Source: FACHB-1406 sp034189065 | Lineage (GTDB): Bacteria > Cyanobacteriota > Cyanobacteriia > Cyanobacteriales > Spirulinaceae | Direction: 5' to 3' | Assembly (NCBI GenBank): GCA_034189065.1 | Contig: JAXHVQ010000003.1 | Location: 45,835-109,834 of the forward strand | Length of the DNA: 64,000 nt | Shown here: piece by piece, positions 52,061-61,759 of the stretch | Position numbering within the stretch: position 1 is the stretch's first letter | Layout: every line of letters begins with the position of its first letter | Notes under the pieces: generated by a model | The model's input: only the letters and a program-made list of their open reading frames with translations | The model's database searches: none | Told to the model about the DNA's origin: nothing | Position numbers and translations under genes: made by a program

Positions 52061-52282
52061 AAAATGATGCTCCTGAAACTGGATAAATTAACTGCAAAAG
52101 TCATCGAACTCACGTTTTTAAGTAACCGGGGGCTGTGGGCAAGGGAATGTTCTTATTTATGGAGAATTCAAAAATTTTATACCTTGCCCACCCTACAACT
52201 ACATCTGTTCATTCATTATAGGATGATACTTGCACAATGGAGGCGATCGCGTACTGCCCAATCTGCACCTTGGCACGACGAG

Positions 52283-52391
52283 GATGTTTGCCAAATTCAC
52301 GAAGGCACGGCGACGATGTTTGCCCAATTCGCGAAGGCACGGCGAGTAGCAAAGTTATGAGTTAACCGTTAACTTTAACTTATGCCGTGCC
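52283..52391. repeat. Tandem 32-bp repeat and GGCACGGC/GCCGTGCC inverted repeat
   Basis: Two 32-base units (GATGTTTGCC ... GGCACGGCG) lie at 52283-52314 and 52315-52346. The last arm pairs with TGCCGTGCC at 52383-52391, and another TGCCGTGCCTCTACTGT follows near 52408. The whole spacer 52061-52441 holds no convincing gene. The element at 23336 belongs to the same group. Confidence 0.7.
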
Positions 52392-52441
52392 TCTACTGTT
52401 GCGTCTGCCGTGCCTCTACTGTACTGTTGCGCCCGGGCGCT

Positions 52442-54055
52442 CTACACGGTTCCAACCGCCACGACTTCACCCTGTTTCCGCTGCAACGCTCCGTACAATC
52501 GGTTAAGGGCGCTCAGATAAGCTCGCGCCGATGCCACAATAATATCCGTATTTGCCGCGCGTCCAGAATAAGTTCGCCCTTCATACTGCAAGCGGATCGT
52601 AACTTCACCTAAAGCGTCGATTCCCTCTGTCACGGATTTTACTGAGAACTCGGTTAGTTGGTTGGGGACATTAACAACGCGATTAATTGCCTTGTATACC
52701 GCATCCACCGGTCCCGTTCCGATCGCCGCATCGGTCAGTTCTTCCCCCGTGGGAGTACGAACGCTAACCGTTGCTGTGGGACGGGCGCGATCGCCGCAGG
52801 ATACTTGCACAAATTCCAAACGAAACAACTCTACCGGCTGTTGCGTTTCGTCGTTAACAATGGCCTCTAAATCCCAGTCGGTAATTTCCTTACGCTTATC
52901 GGCAACCTCTTTAAACCGCACAAACGCCTTATTCAACTCGGTTTCCGACAACGTATAACCCAACTCTTTCAACCGGGTACTAAAGGCATGACGACCCGAC
53001 AGTTTGCCCAAAACAATCTGATTATTGGTCAACCCAATGGACTCAGCATCCATAATCTCGTAAGTCAGGCGATTTTTCAGCACGCCATCTTGGTGAATGC
53101 CCGATTCGTGGGCAAAGGCATTGGCCCCCACAATTGCCTTATTGGGCTGTACCGCCATCCCCGTCAAATTAGAAACCAAGCGCGATGTTTTATAAATCTG
53201 CCGAGTATCGATATTAGTCAGCGGCGCTTCCGATTCCGGCGGGCGACCTAAAAAGGGATTAAAATGCTGACGGCGGACGTAAAGAGCCATTACCAACTCT
53301 TCGAGGGCTGCATTTCCCGCCCGTTCGCCAATACCGTTAATGGTACATTCAAGTTGCCGCGCCCCATTTTTAATGGCTTCGAGGAAATTTGCCACTGCCA
53401 AGCCTAAATCATTGTGACCGTGAACGGAAATAATCGCGCGATCGATATTGGGTACATTTTCCTTAATGCCACCAATGAGCGCGCCAAACTCGCTCGGGGT
53501 CAAATAGCCTACCGTATCGGGAATATTAACCGTTGTTGCCCCGGCCGCGATCGCCGCCTCCAAAACTTGATAGAGAAATTCAGGATCGCTGCGTCCGGCA
53601 TCTTCGGGGGAAAATTCCACATCTTCCACAAAGGATTTGGCATAGGCAACCATTTCCGGCACCGTCGCCAAAACCTCCTGGCGCGATCGCTTCAGTTTAT
53701 ATTGGAGGTGAATATCGGATGTGGCGATAAAGGTATGAATGCGTCCCTTGCAAGCAGGTTTGAGGGCTTCTCCCGCCCGTTGAATATCTTCTTTTCTCGC
53801 GCGCGCAAGGCCGCAAATGGTCGGCCCTTCTTCCGTTCCAACCGCCTCGGCAATTTTCTGCACCGCCTCGAAATCTCCAGGGCTCGTGTAGGGGAAACCC
53901 GCTTCAATGACATCCACCCCCAGTCGAGCTAGAGAGCGCGCGATCGACAGCTTTTCATCAACATTCAGCGTAGCACCGGGCGATTGTTCGCCATCTCGTA
54001 GCGTTGTATCAAAGATGATGATGCGATCGGGTTGGACGTTCATTGATTCATTCAA
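52442..54055 (-). CDS. leuA: 2-isopropylmalate synthase
   Basis: This 537-residue enzyme performs the first step of leucine synthesis, condensing acetyl-CoA with 2-oxoisovalerate. A TIM-barrel catalytic domain starts with RIIIFDTTLRDGEQSPGATL, the signature region. It includes VSVHGHNDLGLAVANFLEAI with the metal-binding His pair and the downstream NGIGERAGNAALEELVMALY. The linker is followed by the C-terminal regulatory domain (VSVRTPTGEELTDAAIGTGP), where leucine binds. The length is normal. The ATG four codons downstream (MNVQPDRII, 54043) is an alternative start. Confidence 0.96.
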   Translation of the reverse strand: MNESMNVQPDRIIIFDTTLRDGEQSPGATLNVDEKLSIARSLARLGVDVIEAGFPYTSPGDFEAVQKIAEAVGTEEGPTICGLARARKEDIQRAGEALKPACKGRIHTFIATSDIHLQYKLKRSRQEVLATVPEMVAYAKSFVEDVEFSPEDAGRSDPEFLYQVLEAAIAAGATTVNIPDTVGYLTPSEFGALIGGIKENVPNIDRAIISVHGHNDLGLAVANFLEAIKNGARQLECTINGIGERAGNAALEELVMALYVRRQHFNPFLGRPPESEAPLTNIDTRQIYKTSRLVSNLTGMAVQPNKAIVGANAFAHESGIHQDGVLKNRLTYEIMDAESIGLTNNQIVLGKLSGRHAFSTRLKELGYTLSETELNKAFVRFKEVADKRKEITDWDLEAIVNDETQQPVELFRLEFVQVSCGDRARPTATVSVRTPTGEELTDAAIGTGPVDAVYKAINRVVNVPNQLTEFSVKSVTEGIDALGEVTIRLQYEGRTYSGRAANTDIIVASARAYLSALNRLYGALQRKQGEVVAVGTV

Positions 54056-54140
54056 TCGTTGTAGTGCAATCTCTAAATTCTACTTTAAACTCAACTGGAT
54101 CGACACGCCAATTTATACCCACTCTCCAAATTTTTAATTT

Positions 54141-55466
54141 TTAATTTTTAATTTTTAATTGCTGCCCGTGCTTCTGGAGCGATCGCAAGATCTTCTGTCT
54201 TTCAATAGGCTTGCTGAGAAAATCAGTTGCACCCACAACTTTAGCGCGAACGCGATCGAGCAAACCGTCGTGTCCGGTCAAAATAATCACGGGTATATCT
54301 TTGAGGACAGCCGCGCGGCGAATTTGGCTGCAAATTTCGTAGCCGTTGACAATGGGCATGGTGAGATCGAGGAGAATATAGTCCGGTTTGCGTTCGAGCA
54401 AGATGGGAACCGCTTGAATTGCATCTTGGATGCAGCAAACTTCGTAACCTGCTGCGCTAAGCGTGCTGTCAATTGCGTCGCAAATGCGGGAACAATCGTC
54501 GATGCAGGCAACGAGCGGTCGCGCTCCACTAGGCGACAGGGAGCAAGGAGGCGGCTGCGTCGCGGGGGGGGAGGGAACTTGAAAAATGGACAACAGGGAA
54601 ATGTCTGGGATTTCCACCAGGACAATTGTTCGTTGTTGGAGGTGGGGCAGGAGCAGTCGAGCTAAACTCAAAAGATCGTACTGCATGAGGGCCGCTAGAT
54701 CCCGTAGGGTTCGCTTGCCGTTAATGAGGGCGGCAAAATGGGCATAGGCATCGCCCGACATTTGCTGTTTCACCTTTTCCGGTTCGACAAGAATGGGGGC
54801 GAGATTGGGGGAATAGTTTCCCAACCCTAATTTCGACCACGAGTTCCATTGGTGCTGGCTAGCATTCCAGGCGAGGTCAATTTCGACGGTCCACGGACGG
54901 GGGAGAATGCCAATTTTTGAGGTGGAAGGACGAACTCCAGGATGCGCTTTGACGCAGATGGGGTTGTGGAGGAGGCTTTCTGTTGTCTGAAAGGCCGAGC
55001 GCGCGATCGCCTCGAAGTCAATCGCTTGTACGATATCAAATAAAACTTCCGTTACTGTGTTGCGAATGAAAGTAACGGCGTAGGAGGTCGGAATCAATTT
55101 TTGGTAAACGCAAACCGCCAGCAAATGGTAATCCCAGCATTCAAAACGAGCGGTTCTTTCCACTGCTGTTAGCGCTTGCTGCGAAATTCCCGCTACTGCT
55201 GCCGATATTTGTCTGCGCCAACGCCGGGTGGGGTGCTCGCCGCCGAAGGCCCAAATTAACCGACCCAGACTTAAGTATAAAGACCATTGTTGACCGGAGC
55301 TGATTTCGAGGTCTAGCCGTCCTGTAAAGTGTTGCTGACCGTAGCGGATTAGGGTAGTATGAAGGTCGTCTAGTGGGGACAACGGTCGGAAATCGCGGGG
55401 CGAGCTGTCGTTGAGGTCGCTTAGCAATTGCGCGTTGCCAGTCGAGACGGAAATGGCTTTCATCAT
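54141..55466 (-). CDS. PatA-type response regulator (PATAN domain plus receiver)
   Basis: The 441-residue protein has an N-terminal DUF4388/PATAN-like domain (LDDLHTTLIRYGQQHFTGRL, then DLEISSGQQWSLYLSLGRLI). A helical middle follows (about 200-290, LINGKRTLRDLAALMQYDLL). A C-terminal receiver covers about 315-435 (PLVACIDDCSRICDAI, with phospho-Asp in DYILLDLTMPIVNGYEICSQ and Lys in FLSKPIERQK). This is the PatA/PixG/TaxP1 group, which takes part in heterocyst patterning or type IV pilus phototaxis. No pix/che genes are adjacent. The last residues (QLKIKN) are read from the TTTTTAA tandem repeat at about 54127-54162. Confidence 0.92.
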   Translation of the reverse strand: MMKAISVSTGNAQLLSDLNDSSPRDFRPLSPLDDLHTTLIRYGQQHFTGRLDLEISSGQQWSLYLSLGRLIWAFGGEHPTRRWRRQISAAVAGISQQALTAVERTARFECWDYHLLAVCVYQKLIPTSYAVTFIRNTVTEVLFDIVQAIDFEAIARSAFQTTESLLHNPICVKAHPGVRPSTSKIGILPRPWTVEIDLAWNASQHQWNSWSKLGLGNYSPNLAPILVEPEKVKQQMSGDAYAHFAALINGKRTLRDLAALMQYDLLSLARLLLPHLQQRTIVLVEIPDISLLSIFQVPSPPATQPPPCSLSPSGARPLVACIDDCSRICDAIDSTLSAAGYEVCCIQDAIQAVPILLERKPDYILLDLTMPIVNGYEICSQIRRAAVLKDIPVIILTGHDGLLDRVRAKVVGATDFLSKPIERQKILRSLQKHGQQLKIKN

Positions 55467-56049
55467 GGATTGGATTATAGCGGGCGACTTTCTCTGAGCT
55501 TAAGGTTATTGTCAGCGGCTAAGTGCGCGAATAATCTTGCGATCGATTGATCTCGATTACTGCCACTGTTGGGCGCGCTGACTAATCTCATACAATGAAG
55601 ATGCTCCTGATGGTTGTAAAGCTGGAAGATTGCTTCTATAGAGGGCGTTATACGGTTTAGGTGCTTCAGTTTGTCGGGTGTAAAGAAGACCCTCGCACCG
55701 GGCTGATTCTGAGATTGAAATTGCGAATTTGGGAAAGGTTGACCTCCGAATCTCCTAAAGTTTTGACCCATCTTCTGCGAGTTGACCTCTGCCCATTAAC
55801 TCTTTGCGTCCTTTCCTTGAGTTCAGTCGAAACACGCGAGTTAAAAGGCTTTATTTCTTTTAGGTGCTTCAGAAGATTTACTTAAGAATATCATATTTTA
55901 TCTGCCAAAGTCAGGTTCTTTCTCCCAAAATCAGATGAGCGAAGGAGGAAAAAGGCGAGGAATGCCGCGCGAATGCCCCCGAACCCCAGTTCGGAGGCAT
56001 TCAAAAATCAATCCGCGTTTATGAAGATTTCGTAAAGCGAAGAGCGAGT
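55467..56049. other. Spacer without a recognised gene
   Basis: About 580 bases. Open frames on both strands are short and look accidental. No repeat or RNA gene stands out. Confidence 0.5.
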
Positions 56050-56568
56050 TTAAAAATCGAGCTTTTCGATATGGGGACGAATCTCGTTGAGGTCGATGTA
56101 ACAGTCAGTTGCATTGCGCAGTTCCCGAGCGATCATCCCTTCAGTTGAGACGACCGTAATGTGGGTATTCTTCGATCGCAACAACTCGATTGCCCTTTCA
56201 AAATCCCCATCGCCGCTAAATAGAACGACTCTATTATATTGCTCGCACGTATTAAACATATCGACAACAATTTCAATATCGAGATTGGCTTTTTGGGAAT
56301 AGCGACCGGAATTATCATCATAATATTCTTTAAGAATTTTATAGCGAACGGTATAACCCAAACTGATTAAAGCATCTCGAAATCCACGCTGATCTTGGGG
56401 GTCTTTTAAACCCGTGTACCAAAAGGCGTTCACTAGAGTCACGGAGGGTTCGCTTTTAAAATACTCCAAAACGCGCCGGGGATCGAAAAACCAGCCATTT
56501 TTTTGCTGGGCATAAAACATATTGTTTCCGTCTACAAAGACAGAAAGACGATCCTTCGTAAAGTGCAT
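56050..56568 (-). CDS. NYN domain (LabA/DUF88) RNase-like protein
   Basis: This 172-residue PIN-like nuclease begins LSVFVDGNNMFYAQQKNGWF, with the first catalytic Asp in VDGNN. The second acidic site lies in KANLDIEIVVDMF and the third in VVLFSGDGDFERAIELLRSK. The terminal segment VVSTEGMIARELRNATDCYI also fits the family. LabA-like proteins in cyanobacteria affect circadian gene expression and probably process RNA. All acidic residues expected for activity appear present. It is monocistronic. Confidence 0.9.
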   Translation of the reverse strand: MHFTKDRLSVFVDGNNMFYAQQKNGWFFDPRRVLEYFKSEPSVTLVNAFWYTGLKDPQDQRGFRDALISLGYTVRYKILKEYYDDNSGRYSQKANLDIEIVVDMFNTCEQYNRVVLFSGDGDFERAIELLRSKNTHITVVSTEGMIARELRNATDCYIDLNEIRPHIEKLDF

Positions 56569-56968
56569 AAATTATGAATACCTTACCTAAGAAAATTAGC
56601 AATTTAGTTGCAGTCCAGTATTTTAGCAATTCTTGCTCTCCGCCAAATTGCTAAGCCACGATATTTCAGCATAAACACTTAAATTATAGTGGGTTAGTTC
56701 TGGAAAAAAAGCGAAGGAGAGAGTAATTTTCCAGACGAGGGGGCTGACCCCACATTCAGGACGGTTGACCTCGAAGCGGTTGCAAGATCGGCCCGATCGC
56801 GATCGCGATAAACTTTTTCATAGCGTGCGGAAGTAACTTTACTCTTAAACTGACACTGATAAACTGACACTAAGGGAGAACGCCAAGGGACAGAAGGTCT
56901 CAAACGCGAGTTCCCCACTGCGAGGCCTAAGATGGATTAACTTAAGATTAAATTAAGAAAGACTATAA
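56569..56968. other. Upstream region of the cyclase gene, no gene recognised
   Basis: About 400 bases. AATTTAG/TTAGCAATT motifs recur at 56600-56650 and a -10-like TATAGT lies near 56687. No coding or RNA gene is visible. Confidence 0.45.
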
Positions 56969-58981
56969 ATGAATCGCCAATTGCAATCTCCACAGAAGAA
57001 ACGAAAACGATCGATTTGGACCAGCCTGTTAGAGACAAGTCGCCTCAGTACGATCGTAGCAGGATTTTGGGCGTTTTCGGGGGCGATCGCGACTGGATTA
57101 GATGTCTTCCCCGTCCAGTGGCTCGACTGGCAGACCCAAACCCTCTTTTTCAGGCTGCGCGGCCCGGTTTCCCCGCCCGAGGAAATTATCATCGTCGCCA
57201 TCGACGATCCCTCCCTCGCGGCAGCCCAAAAGTATTTAACGCCAACGCCATCGAGCAATCCGGATGCCGTCCGAGATGCAGCAACGATGAAACTGATTGA
57301 ATCTTGGCCTTGGCAACGGACAGTTTATGGGATTGCGATCGAGCGCTTAGTTGGTGCGGGAGCGAAGGTTGTGGCCCTCGATATCCTCTTCGATCTGCCT
57401 TCGGGCCACGGCGAGTCCGACGATCTCCGTTTGGCAAAAGTCGTCCAACGACGAGCCTCTCAAGTTGTTTTAGCGTCGATGTATTCATTGAACGACGCGC
57501 CCCAAGGAGTCAGCTTCGAGCGGTTTGACCCCATTGAGACGTTGGCGCAAACCGGCGCGCCGTTGGGTTTAGTGAACTTCCCCTCTCTGGAGGCAGATGG
57601 GCGCGTTCGCCGCCTCGGACAGGTCTATAGCGAGCAAGTTTTACAACCCTTCGGACACGAAGCGCTTCCTTCGTTGGCAGAGGCGACGCTACAGGCGGCT
57701 GGTGCCAACTATCCGCCGCCGAAAGGCGAGGGAATCTTTTTTTACGGCGAGGGAGGAACCTTTGAAACAATTCCGTTTTGGCAACTCCTTGCTTCGGACT
57801 GGTGGGAGAACTACCAACGCTCCGAAACGTTTAAAGATAAGATTGTTTTGATTGGCGTGACCTCGCTGGCTGATTTTTCCGACGACCGCCCCACGCCCTT
57901 TGACCCAGAAATGCCGGGAGTGGAAATTCATGCCAACGCCATTGCAACACTCCTGAACGACCGCGCCATTGCTCGGGTTTTCCCCCAACTCCAGTGGCGA
58001 GGGCTGTTTGTGGCGATCGCAGTGGGAGCGATCGCCTTCGGACTGCGGTGGGTTCAAAAACCGACGCGCAGACTGTTTTATGGGTTGGGTTTCGCCGTCC
58101 TTTGGCTAACCTGCGCCTATACGTTTTTTACCCTAGCCCAGGTCGTGTTTCCGGCAATGGTTCCCGCGATCGCGATCGCGCTGGTTGGCTTTTCTGACTT
58201 TGCGATCGGCGCGGTGAAAGACCACCTCGACAAAAGCCGTCTCCGTCACACCTTAGAGCGCTACGTCGCCGAACCCGTTGTCAAAGAAATTCTCAAACAA
58301 CCCGACGACTTTTACTCCATGCTCCAAGGCCACCGACTCAAAGTCGCCATCTTATTTTCAGACATTCGGGGCTTTACCACACTTTCGCTCAAAATGCAAC
58401 CCGAAGAGTTGATGGTTCAACTCAATACCTATTTTCACGCAATGGTCGAAGCAATCGTCGGTTCGAGCGGAACCCTCGACAAATTTATCGGCGATGCAGT
58501 CATGGCGGAATTCGGCTTTCCCGTGTCCCAGGGAGCCAAAGAAGATGCTCTCAATGCCGTCCGCGCCGCCTTAACCATGCGCCGCGAGTTAGACCAACTG
58601 CGCAAACAATGGCGCATCGAAGGTCGCATTCCCTTTTTCAATGGCATTGGCATTAACTATGGGGAAGTTGTCGCAGGGGATATTGGCTCTTGGCGACGGC
58701 GAGAATACGCAGTCCTCGGCGATGCAGTCAACGTCGCGAGTCGCGTAGAAAGTGTCACCAAAAACTTTGAAACCGATATTTTGATTACGGATTCGGTCTA
58801 TCAATGGGTTAAAGACGAAGTGGAAGTCATTGACTTGGGAGAACACCCCCTCAAAGGACGCGAAGACAGTTTGGTTCGCCTGTACAGTTTGATCGGTTTC
58901 AAAGGAGAGCAGACCCAACTTTACGATCGCGTTAAGCACGAATTAGAAGATTATTTGGCAAAAGATAAAAAAATAGTCTGA
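56969..58981 (+). CDS. CHASE2-domain adenylate cyclase
   Basis: The 670-residue membrane protein has TM1 at about 27-48, then a periplasmic CHASE2 sensor domain (about 50-340). It includes IIIVAIDDPSLAAAQKYL and DKIVLIGVTSLADFSDDRPT. Three membrane helices follow (about 345-420), and a class III cyclase domain occupies about 450-640. The cyclase has metal Asp in VAILFSDIRGFTTLS and TLDKFIGDAVMAEFG, and DAVNVASRVESVTK supplies the transition-state residues. Lys in LDKF and Asp in VLGDAVN are the adenine-specifying pair, so ATP is the expected substrate and cAMP the product. It would couple an external signal to cAMP. Confidence 0.93.
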   Translation: MNRQLQSPQKKRKRSIWTSLLETSRLSTIVAGFWAFSGAIATGLDVFPVQWLDWQTQTLFFRLRGPVSPPEEIIIVAIDDPSLAAAQKYLTPTPSSNPDAVRDAATMKLIESWPWQRTVYGIAIERLVGAGAKVVALDILFDLPSGHGESDDLRLAKVVQRRASQVVLASMYSLNDAPQGVSFERFDPIETLAQTGAPLGLVNFPSLEADGRVRRLGQVYSEQVLQPFGHEALPSLAEATLQAAGANYPPPKGEGIFFYGEGGTFETIPFWQLLASDWWENYQRSETFKDKIVLIGVTSLADFSDDRPTPFDPEMPGVEIHANAIATLLNDRAIARVFPQLQWRGLFVAIAVGAIAFGLRWVQKPTRRLFYGLGFAVLWLTCAYTFFTLAQVVFPAMVPAIAIALVGFSDFAIGAVKDHLDKSRLRHTLERYVAEPVVKEILKQPDDFYSMLQGHRLKVAILFSDIRGFTTLSLKMQPEELMVQLNTYFHAMVEAIVGSSGTLDKFIGDAVMAEFGFPVSQGAKEDALNAVRAALTMRRELDQLRKQWRIEGRIPFFNGIGINYGEVVAGDIGSWRRREYAVLGDAVNVASRVESVTKNFETDILITDSVYQWVKDEVEVIDLGEHPLKGREDSLVRLYSLIGFKGEQTQLYDRVKHELEDYLAKDKKIV

Positions 58982-59145
58982 CGTGAAAAAGCCGTCAGTA
59001 CAACCCCGTCTCGACCCAGAGTGGGAGTTTCAGTCGAAATTGGAATTTTGCCATCGATTTCGCGTAATGGCTCGAGAGAGAAAGAACAAACCTGAGATAC
59101 AATTAAAGACTGTTGTCTTTTACGGAGCTATCCCCTCACAAGACC

Positions 59146-59415
59146 ATGAGTCTGACCCAAGAACGCAAACAAGAACTCATCTCAGAGTACCAAGTTCACG
59201 AAACCGACACCGGCTCGTCGGACGTACAAATTGCGATGCTCACAACTCGCATCAACCAACTGACGACCCACCTCAAAGCCAATAAAAAGGATCACGCTTC
59301 GCGGCGAGGATTGCTCAAACTCATCGGTCGGCGCAAACGCCTGTTGGGTTACATTCAGCAAACCGATTTCGAGCGCTATCAGCAACTCATTAAGCGTCTC
59401 GGCATTCGCGGCTAA
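59146..59415 (+). CDS. rpsO: 30S ribosomal protein S15
   Basis: This 89-residue protein binds 16S rRNA with S6/S18. It has the signature blocks MSLTQERKQELISEYQVHET, DTGSSDVQIAMLTTRINQLT and LKANKKDHASRRGLLKLIGR, then RRKRLLGYIQ. The ATG at 59146 gives the exact family length; the frame is open 11 codons upstream without family similarity. The pam68-like gene starts 21 bases after its stop, the usual cyanobacterial rpsO-pam68 arrangement. Confidence 0.97.
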   Translation: MSLTQERKQELISEYQVHETDTGSSDVQIAMLTTRINQLTTHLKANKKDHASRRGLLKLIGRRKRLLGYIQQTDFERYQQLIKRLGIRG

Positions 59416-59436
59416 ACTTACCTTCCCTTGCACCAA

Positions 59437-59913
59437 ATGTCTTCTGAAGAAAAACGCAATCCCCTTCCCTTTGAACCCCGTCAAAAGCGGAAAAAGCAGC
59501 CCAAATCCGCACCAGTTTCTCCTCAACCCGACGAGCGCCGAACGGCAGAAAAACCCTCTCCCAAAAGCGAGGAGGGTCTTTCGGCCATTCCCGATGCGGT
59601 TAGCCGCCGCATGATCCGCAGAATGGCATTGTTTTCGGGAATTCCTACCAGTTTGGGAATATCAAGTTTTGTAGTCTTCTACTGGATTGTACGCCAAGAA
59701 TGGTTTAAGGTACCCACAGTCGCCGTTCTCTTTACGAGTGCGGGTTTATTCGGCTTGGGCGTTCTCGGACTCAGCTACGGGGTTCTTTCAACCTCCTGGG
59801 ACGAATCCCGCTTGGGGAGTTGGTGGGGGTTACAAGAGTTTAAGCTGAATTTAGGACGCATGACGGAAGCTTGGCGTTCGGCACGCCAAGAGGCAGGGGA
59901 GAAAGGCTCTTAA
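59437..59913 (+). CDS. PAM68 family protein (photosystem II assembly)
   Basis: The 158-residue protein begins MSSEEKRNPLPFEPRQKRKK with a long basic, Pro-rich stretch. Two membrane helices follow (MALFSGIPTSLGISSFVVFYWIV region and VAVLFTSAGLFGLGVLGLSY), then the conserved SWDESRLGSWWGLQEFKLNL tail. PAM68 helps insert chlorophyll/CP47 during photosystem II assembly in the thylakoid. I use the ATG at 59437 rather than the TTG nine bases upstream. It is co-transcribed with rpsO. Confidence 0.9.
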   Translation: MSSEEKRNPLPFEPRQKRKKQPKSAPVSPQPDERRTAEKPSPKSEEGLSAIPDAVSRRMIRRMALFSGIPTSLGISSFVVFYWIVRQEWFKVPTVAVLFTSAGLFGLGVLGLSYGVLSTSWDESRLGSWWGLQEFKLNLGRMTEAWRSARQEAGEKGS

Positions 59914-59998
59914 TAAGGGGGGGCTGCGGACCCCGAGACGATGGATTTTTTGAGGAATTGACCCACTTAAAGTAAATCGCTAACCAAGGAACGCTGAA

Positions 59999-61060
59999 AT
60001 GATCGTTGTAATGAAAGTTGGCTCGCCAGAGGAAGAAATTGCTCGTCTGAATGAGGAATTTGAAAATTGGGGGCTATCGCCGGAGAAAATTGTTGGAAAA
60101 CACAAGGTCGTCATCGGTTTAGTCGGCGAAACAGCCGCTCTTGACGAACAACAAATTCAAGAAATTAGTCCTTGGATCGAGCAAGTGCTGCGGGTGGAAC
60201 GTCCTTATAAGCGCGCCAGCCGCGAGTTTCGCCACGGGGAACCGAGCGAGATTGAGGTCGATACGCCGGGAGGAAAGGTGGTTTTCGGCGAACAGCATCC
60301 CATCGTTGTTATTGCCGGCCCTTGTTCGGTGGAAAATGAGGAGATGATTGTCGAAACGGCGAAGCGAGTGAAGGCGGCGGGGGCGAAATTCCTACGCGGC
60401 GGCGCTTACAAGCCTAGAACGTCTCCCTATGCGTTCCAAGGTCACGGCGAAAGTGCGTTGAATCTTTTGGCTGCGGCGCGAGATGCGTCGGGCTTAGGGA
60501 TTATCACGGAAGTGATGGATACGGCGGACTTGGATAAAGTTGCGGAAATCGCTGATATCGTTCAGATTGGGGCGAGAAATATGCAGAATTTTGCGCTGCT
60601 GAAAAAAGTAGGGGCGCAAGATAAGCCGGTCTTTTTGAAGCGAGGGATGTCGGCAACAATTGACGAGTGGTTGATGGCGGCGGAGTATGTTTTGGCGGCG
60701 GGCAACCCAAATGTGATTATGTGCGAGCGCGGCTTGCGGACATTCGATCGCGCTTATGCCCGCAATACGCTAGACTTGGCAGCAATTCCGGTATTGCGCA
60801 GATTAACCCACCTACCCATCGCCATCGACCCCAGTCACGGCACCGGAAAGTGGGAATACGTACCGGCAATGGCCAAGGCCGCGATCGCAGCGGGAACCGA
60901 CTCATTAATGATTGAAGTCCACCCCAACCCTGCCAAGGCTCTCTCCGACGGCCCCCAATCCCTTACACCCGACCGTTTCGACCAATTGATGAAGGAACTC
61001 GCTGTTTTCGGGAATGCGGTGGAACGCTGGCAGAGCGAACCGTCTGTAGCTCTCGTGTAG
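59999..61060 (+). CDS. aroF: 3-deoxy-7-phosphoheptulonate (DAHP) synthase
   Basis: The 353-residue enzyme starts the shikimate pathway by condensing phosphoenolpyruvate and erythrose 4-phosphate. A ferredoxin-like regulatory domain occupies about 1-70 (MIVVMKVGSPEEEIARLNEE). The TIM barrel has PIVVIAGPCSVENEEMI, FLRGGAYKPRTSPYAFQG, VQIGARNMQNFALLKKVG, PVFLKRGMSATIDEW and AIDPSHGTGKWEYV. This is the single-polypeptide type Ibeta (TIGR01361) family. It lies far from the MAA genes but supplies the competing aromatic route from the same sugar-phosphate pool. Confidence 0.96.
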   Translation: MIVVMKVGSPEEEIARLNEEFENWGLSPEKIVGKHKVVIGLVGETAALDEQQIQEISPWIEQVLRVERPYKRASREFRHGEPSEIEVDTPGGKVVFGEQHPIVVIAGPCSVENEEMIVETAKRVKAAGAKFLRGGAYKPRTSPYAFQGHGESALNLLAAARDASGLGIITEVMDTADLDKVAEIADIVQIGARNMQNFALLKKVGAQDKPVFLKRGMSATIDEWLMAAEYVLAAGNPNVIMCERGLRTFDRAYARNTLDLAAIPVLRRLTHLPIAIDPSHGTGKWEYVPAMAKAAIAAGTDSLMIEVHPNPAKALSDGPQSLTPDRFDQLMKELAVFGNAVERWQSEPSVALV

Positions 61061-61070
61061 ATGGACAAAT

Positions 61071-61154
61071 TAGGTTTTAGGTTTTAGGTTTTAGGTTTTA
61101 GGTTTTAGTTGAATGACGAAGGACCAATGACGAAGGACTAATGACGAACGACAA
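61071..61154. repeat. TTTTAGG heptamers followed by AATGACGAA repeats
   Basis: About five TTTTAGG units run from 61071 to 61108. Four AATGACGAAxGAC units (about 61112-61165) follow, and the last one provides the start codon of the next gene. Confidence 0.85.
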
Positions 61155-61508
61155 ATGACGAACGACAAACTCACGCTCAACTTACTAGAAGGTTCGGTTT
61201 CGTTTAACTTCGCGCCCGAGTCAGCGAAGCAACTGCATCAAGAGATTGGCGCGCTAATGCAAACGCTCAAAAGTAACGCAATGCAGAAAGCGCCGGGAGG
61301 GAGTCGTCCCCAACCCAAGCCGCCACTAGAATATCGCTCTACAGGCGAGGTTTTTCTAGAAATTTTCTGCAATCCTAATATTTATCCCAGTCCCTTTGCA
61401 GCGAAGGTCTTGGTGACGCTGCGCGACGAACGCATTCGGCTAACAGCGGAAGCCGAACTGACCCGTTTGGTTGAAGATTTGAATGAATACTTCGAGCGCG
61501 TTGGCTAA
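61155..61508 (+). CDS. Conserved cyanobacterial hypothetical protein
   Basis: This 117-residue protein has an N-terminal half resembling a small beta-sandwich (LTLNLLEGSVSFNFAPESAK, then LHQEIGALMQTLK). A C-terminal half follows (EVFLEIFCNPNIYPSPFAAK, VLVTLRDERIRLTAEAELTR). Homologues are found across cyanobacteria without a function. The start codon is inside a tandem repeat; the earlier ATGs in the repeat are out of frame or stop at once, so this start is the only useful one. It is followed by a convergent terminator. Confidence 0.7.
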   Translation: MTNDKLTLNLLEGSVSFNFAPESAKQLHQEIGALMQTLKSNAMQKAPGGSRPQPKPPLEYRSTGEVFLEIFCNPNIYPSPFAAKVLVTLRDERIRLTAEAELTRLVEDLNEYFERVG

Positions 61509-61713
61509 GAGTCAGCTTGGGTTTTTATTAGACCTCTTGCGTAATTGAAAAATCAATCTAATGTTGACATAAAAGCGACAAAATCTCTACCGATTGCCTA
61601 CTGCCCACTGCCCACTGCCCGACTTCACCCAAGCAGTCTATTCATCCAAATTTTAGGAAAATTTTGTCTCGGTAACCGATGATTTGTTGCAAACCCTTAA
61701 GTATTTCACGATT

Positions 61714-61759
61714 AAAAGGTGCTACCTTGAGTATTATTTACCAGAGGGCAGCACTTTTT
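61714..61759. terminator. Bidirectional terminator-like hairpin
   Basis: AAAAGGTGCTACC and GGCAGCACTTTTT form a stem with A- and T-rich tails on both sides. It lies between the convergent genes at 61155 and 61875. Confidence 0.6.

Noticed and set aside
52064..52360. Plus-strand frame of 98 codons
   Set aside because: Much of it is the 32-base tandem repeat; the product has no sensible pattern.
55475..55885. Frames on both strands in the spacer
   Set aside because: Short, overlapping each other, and without motifs.
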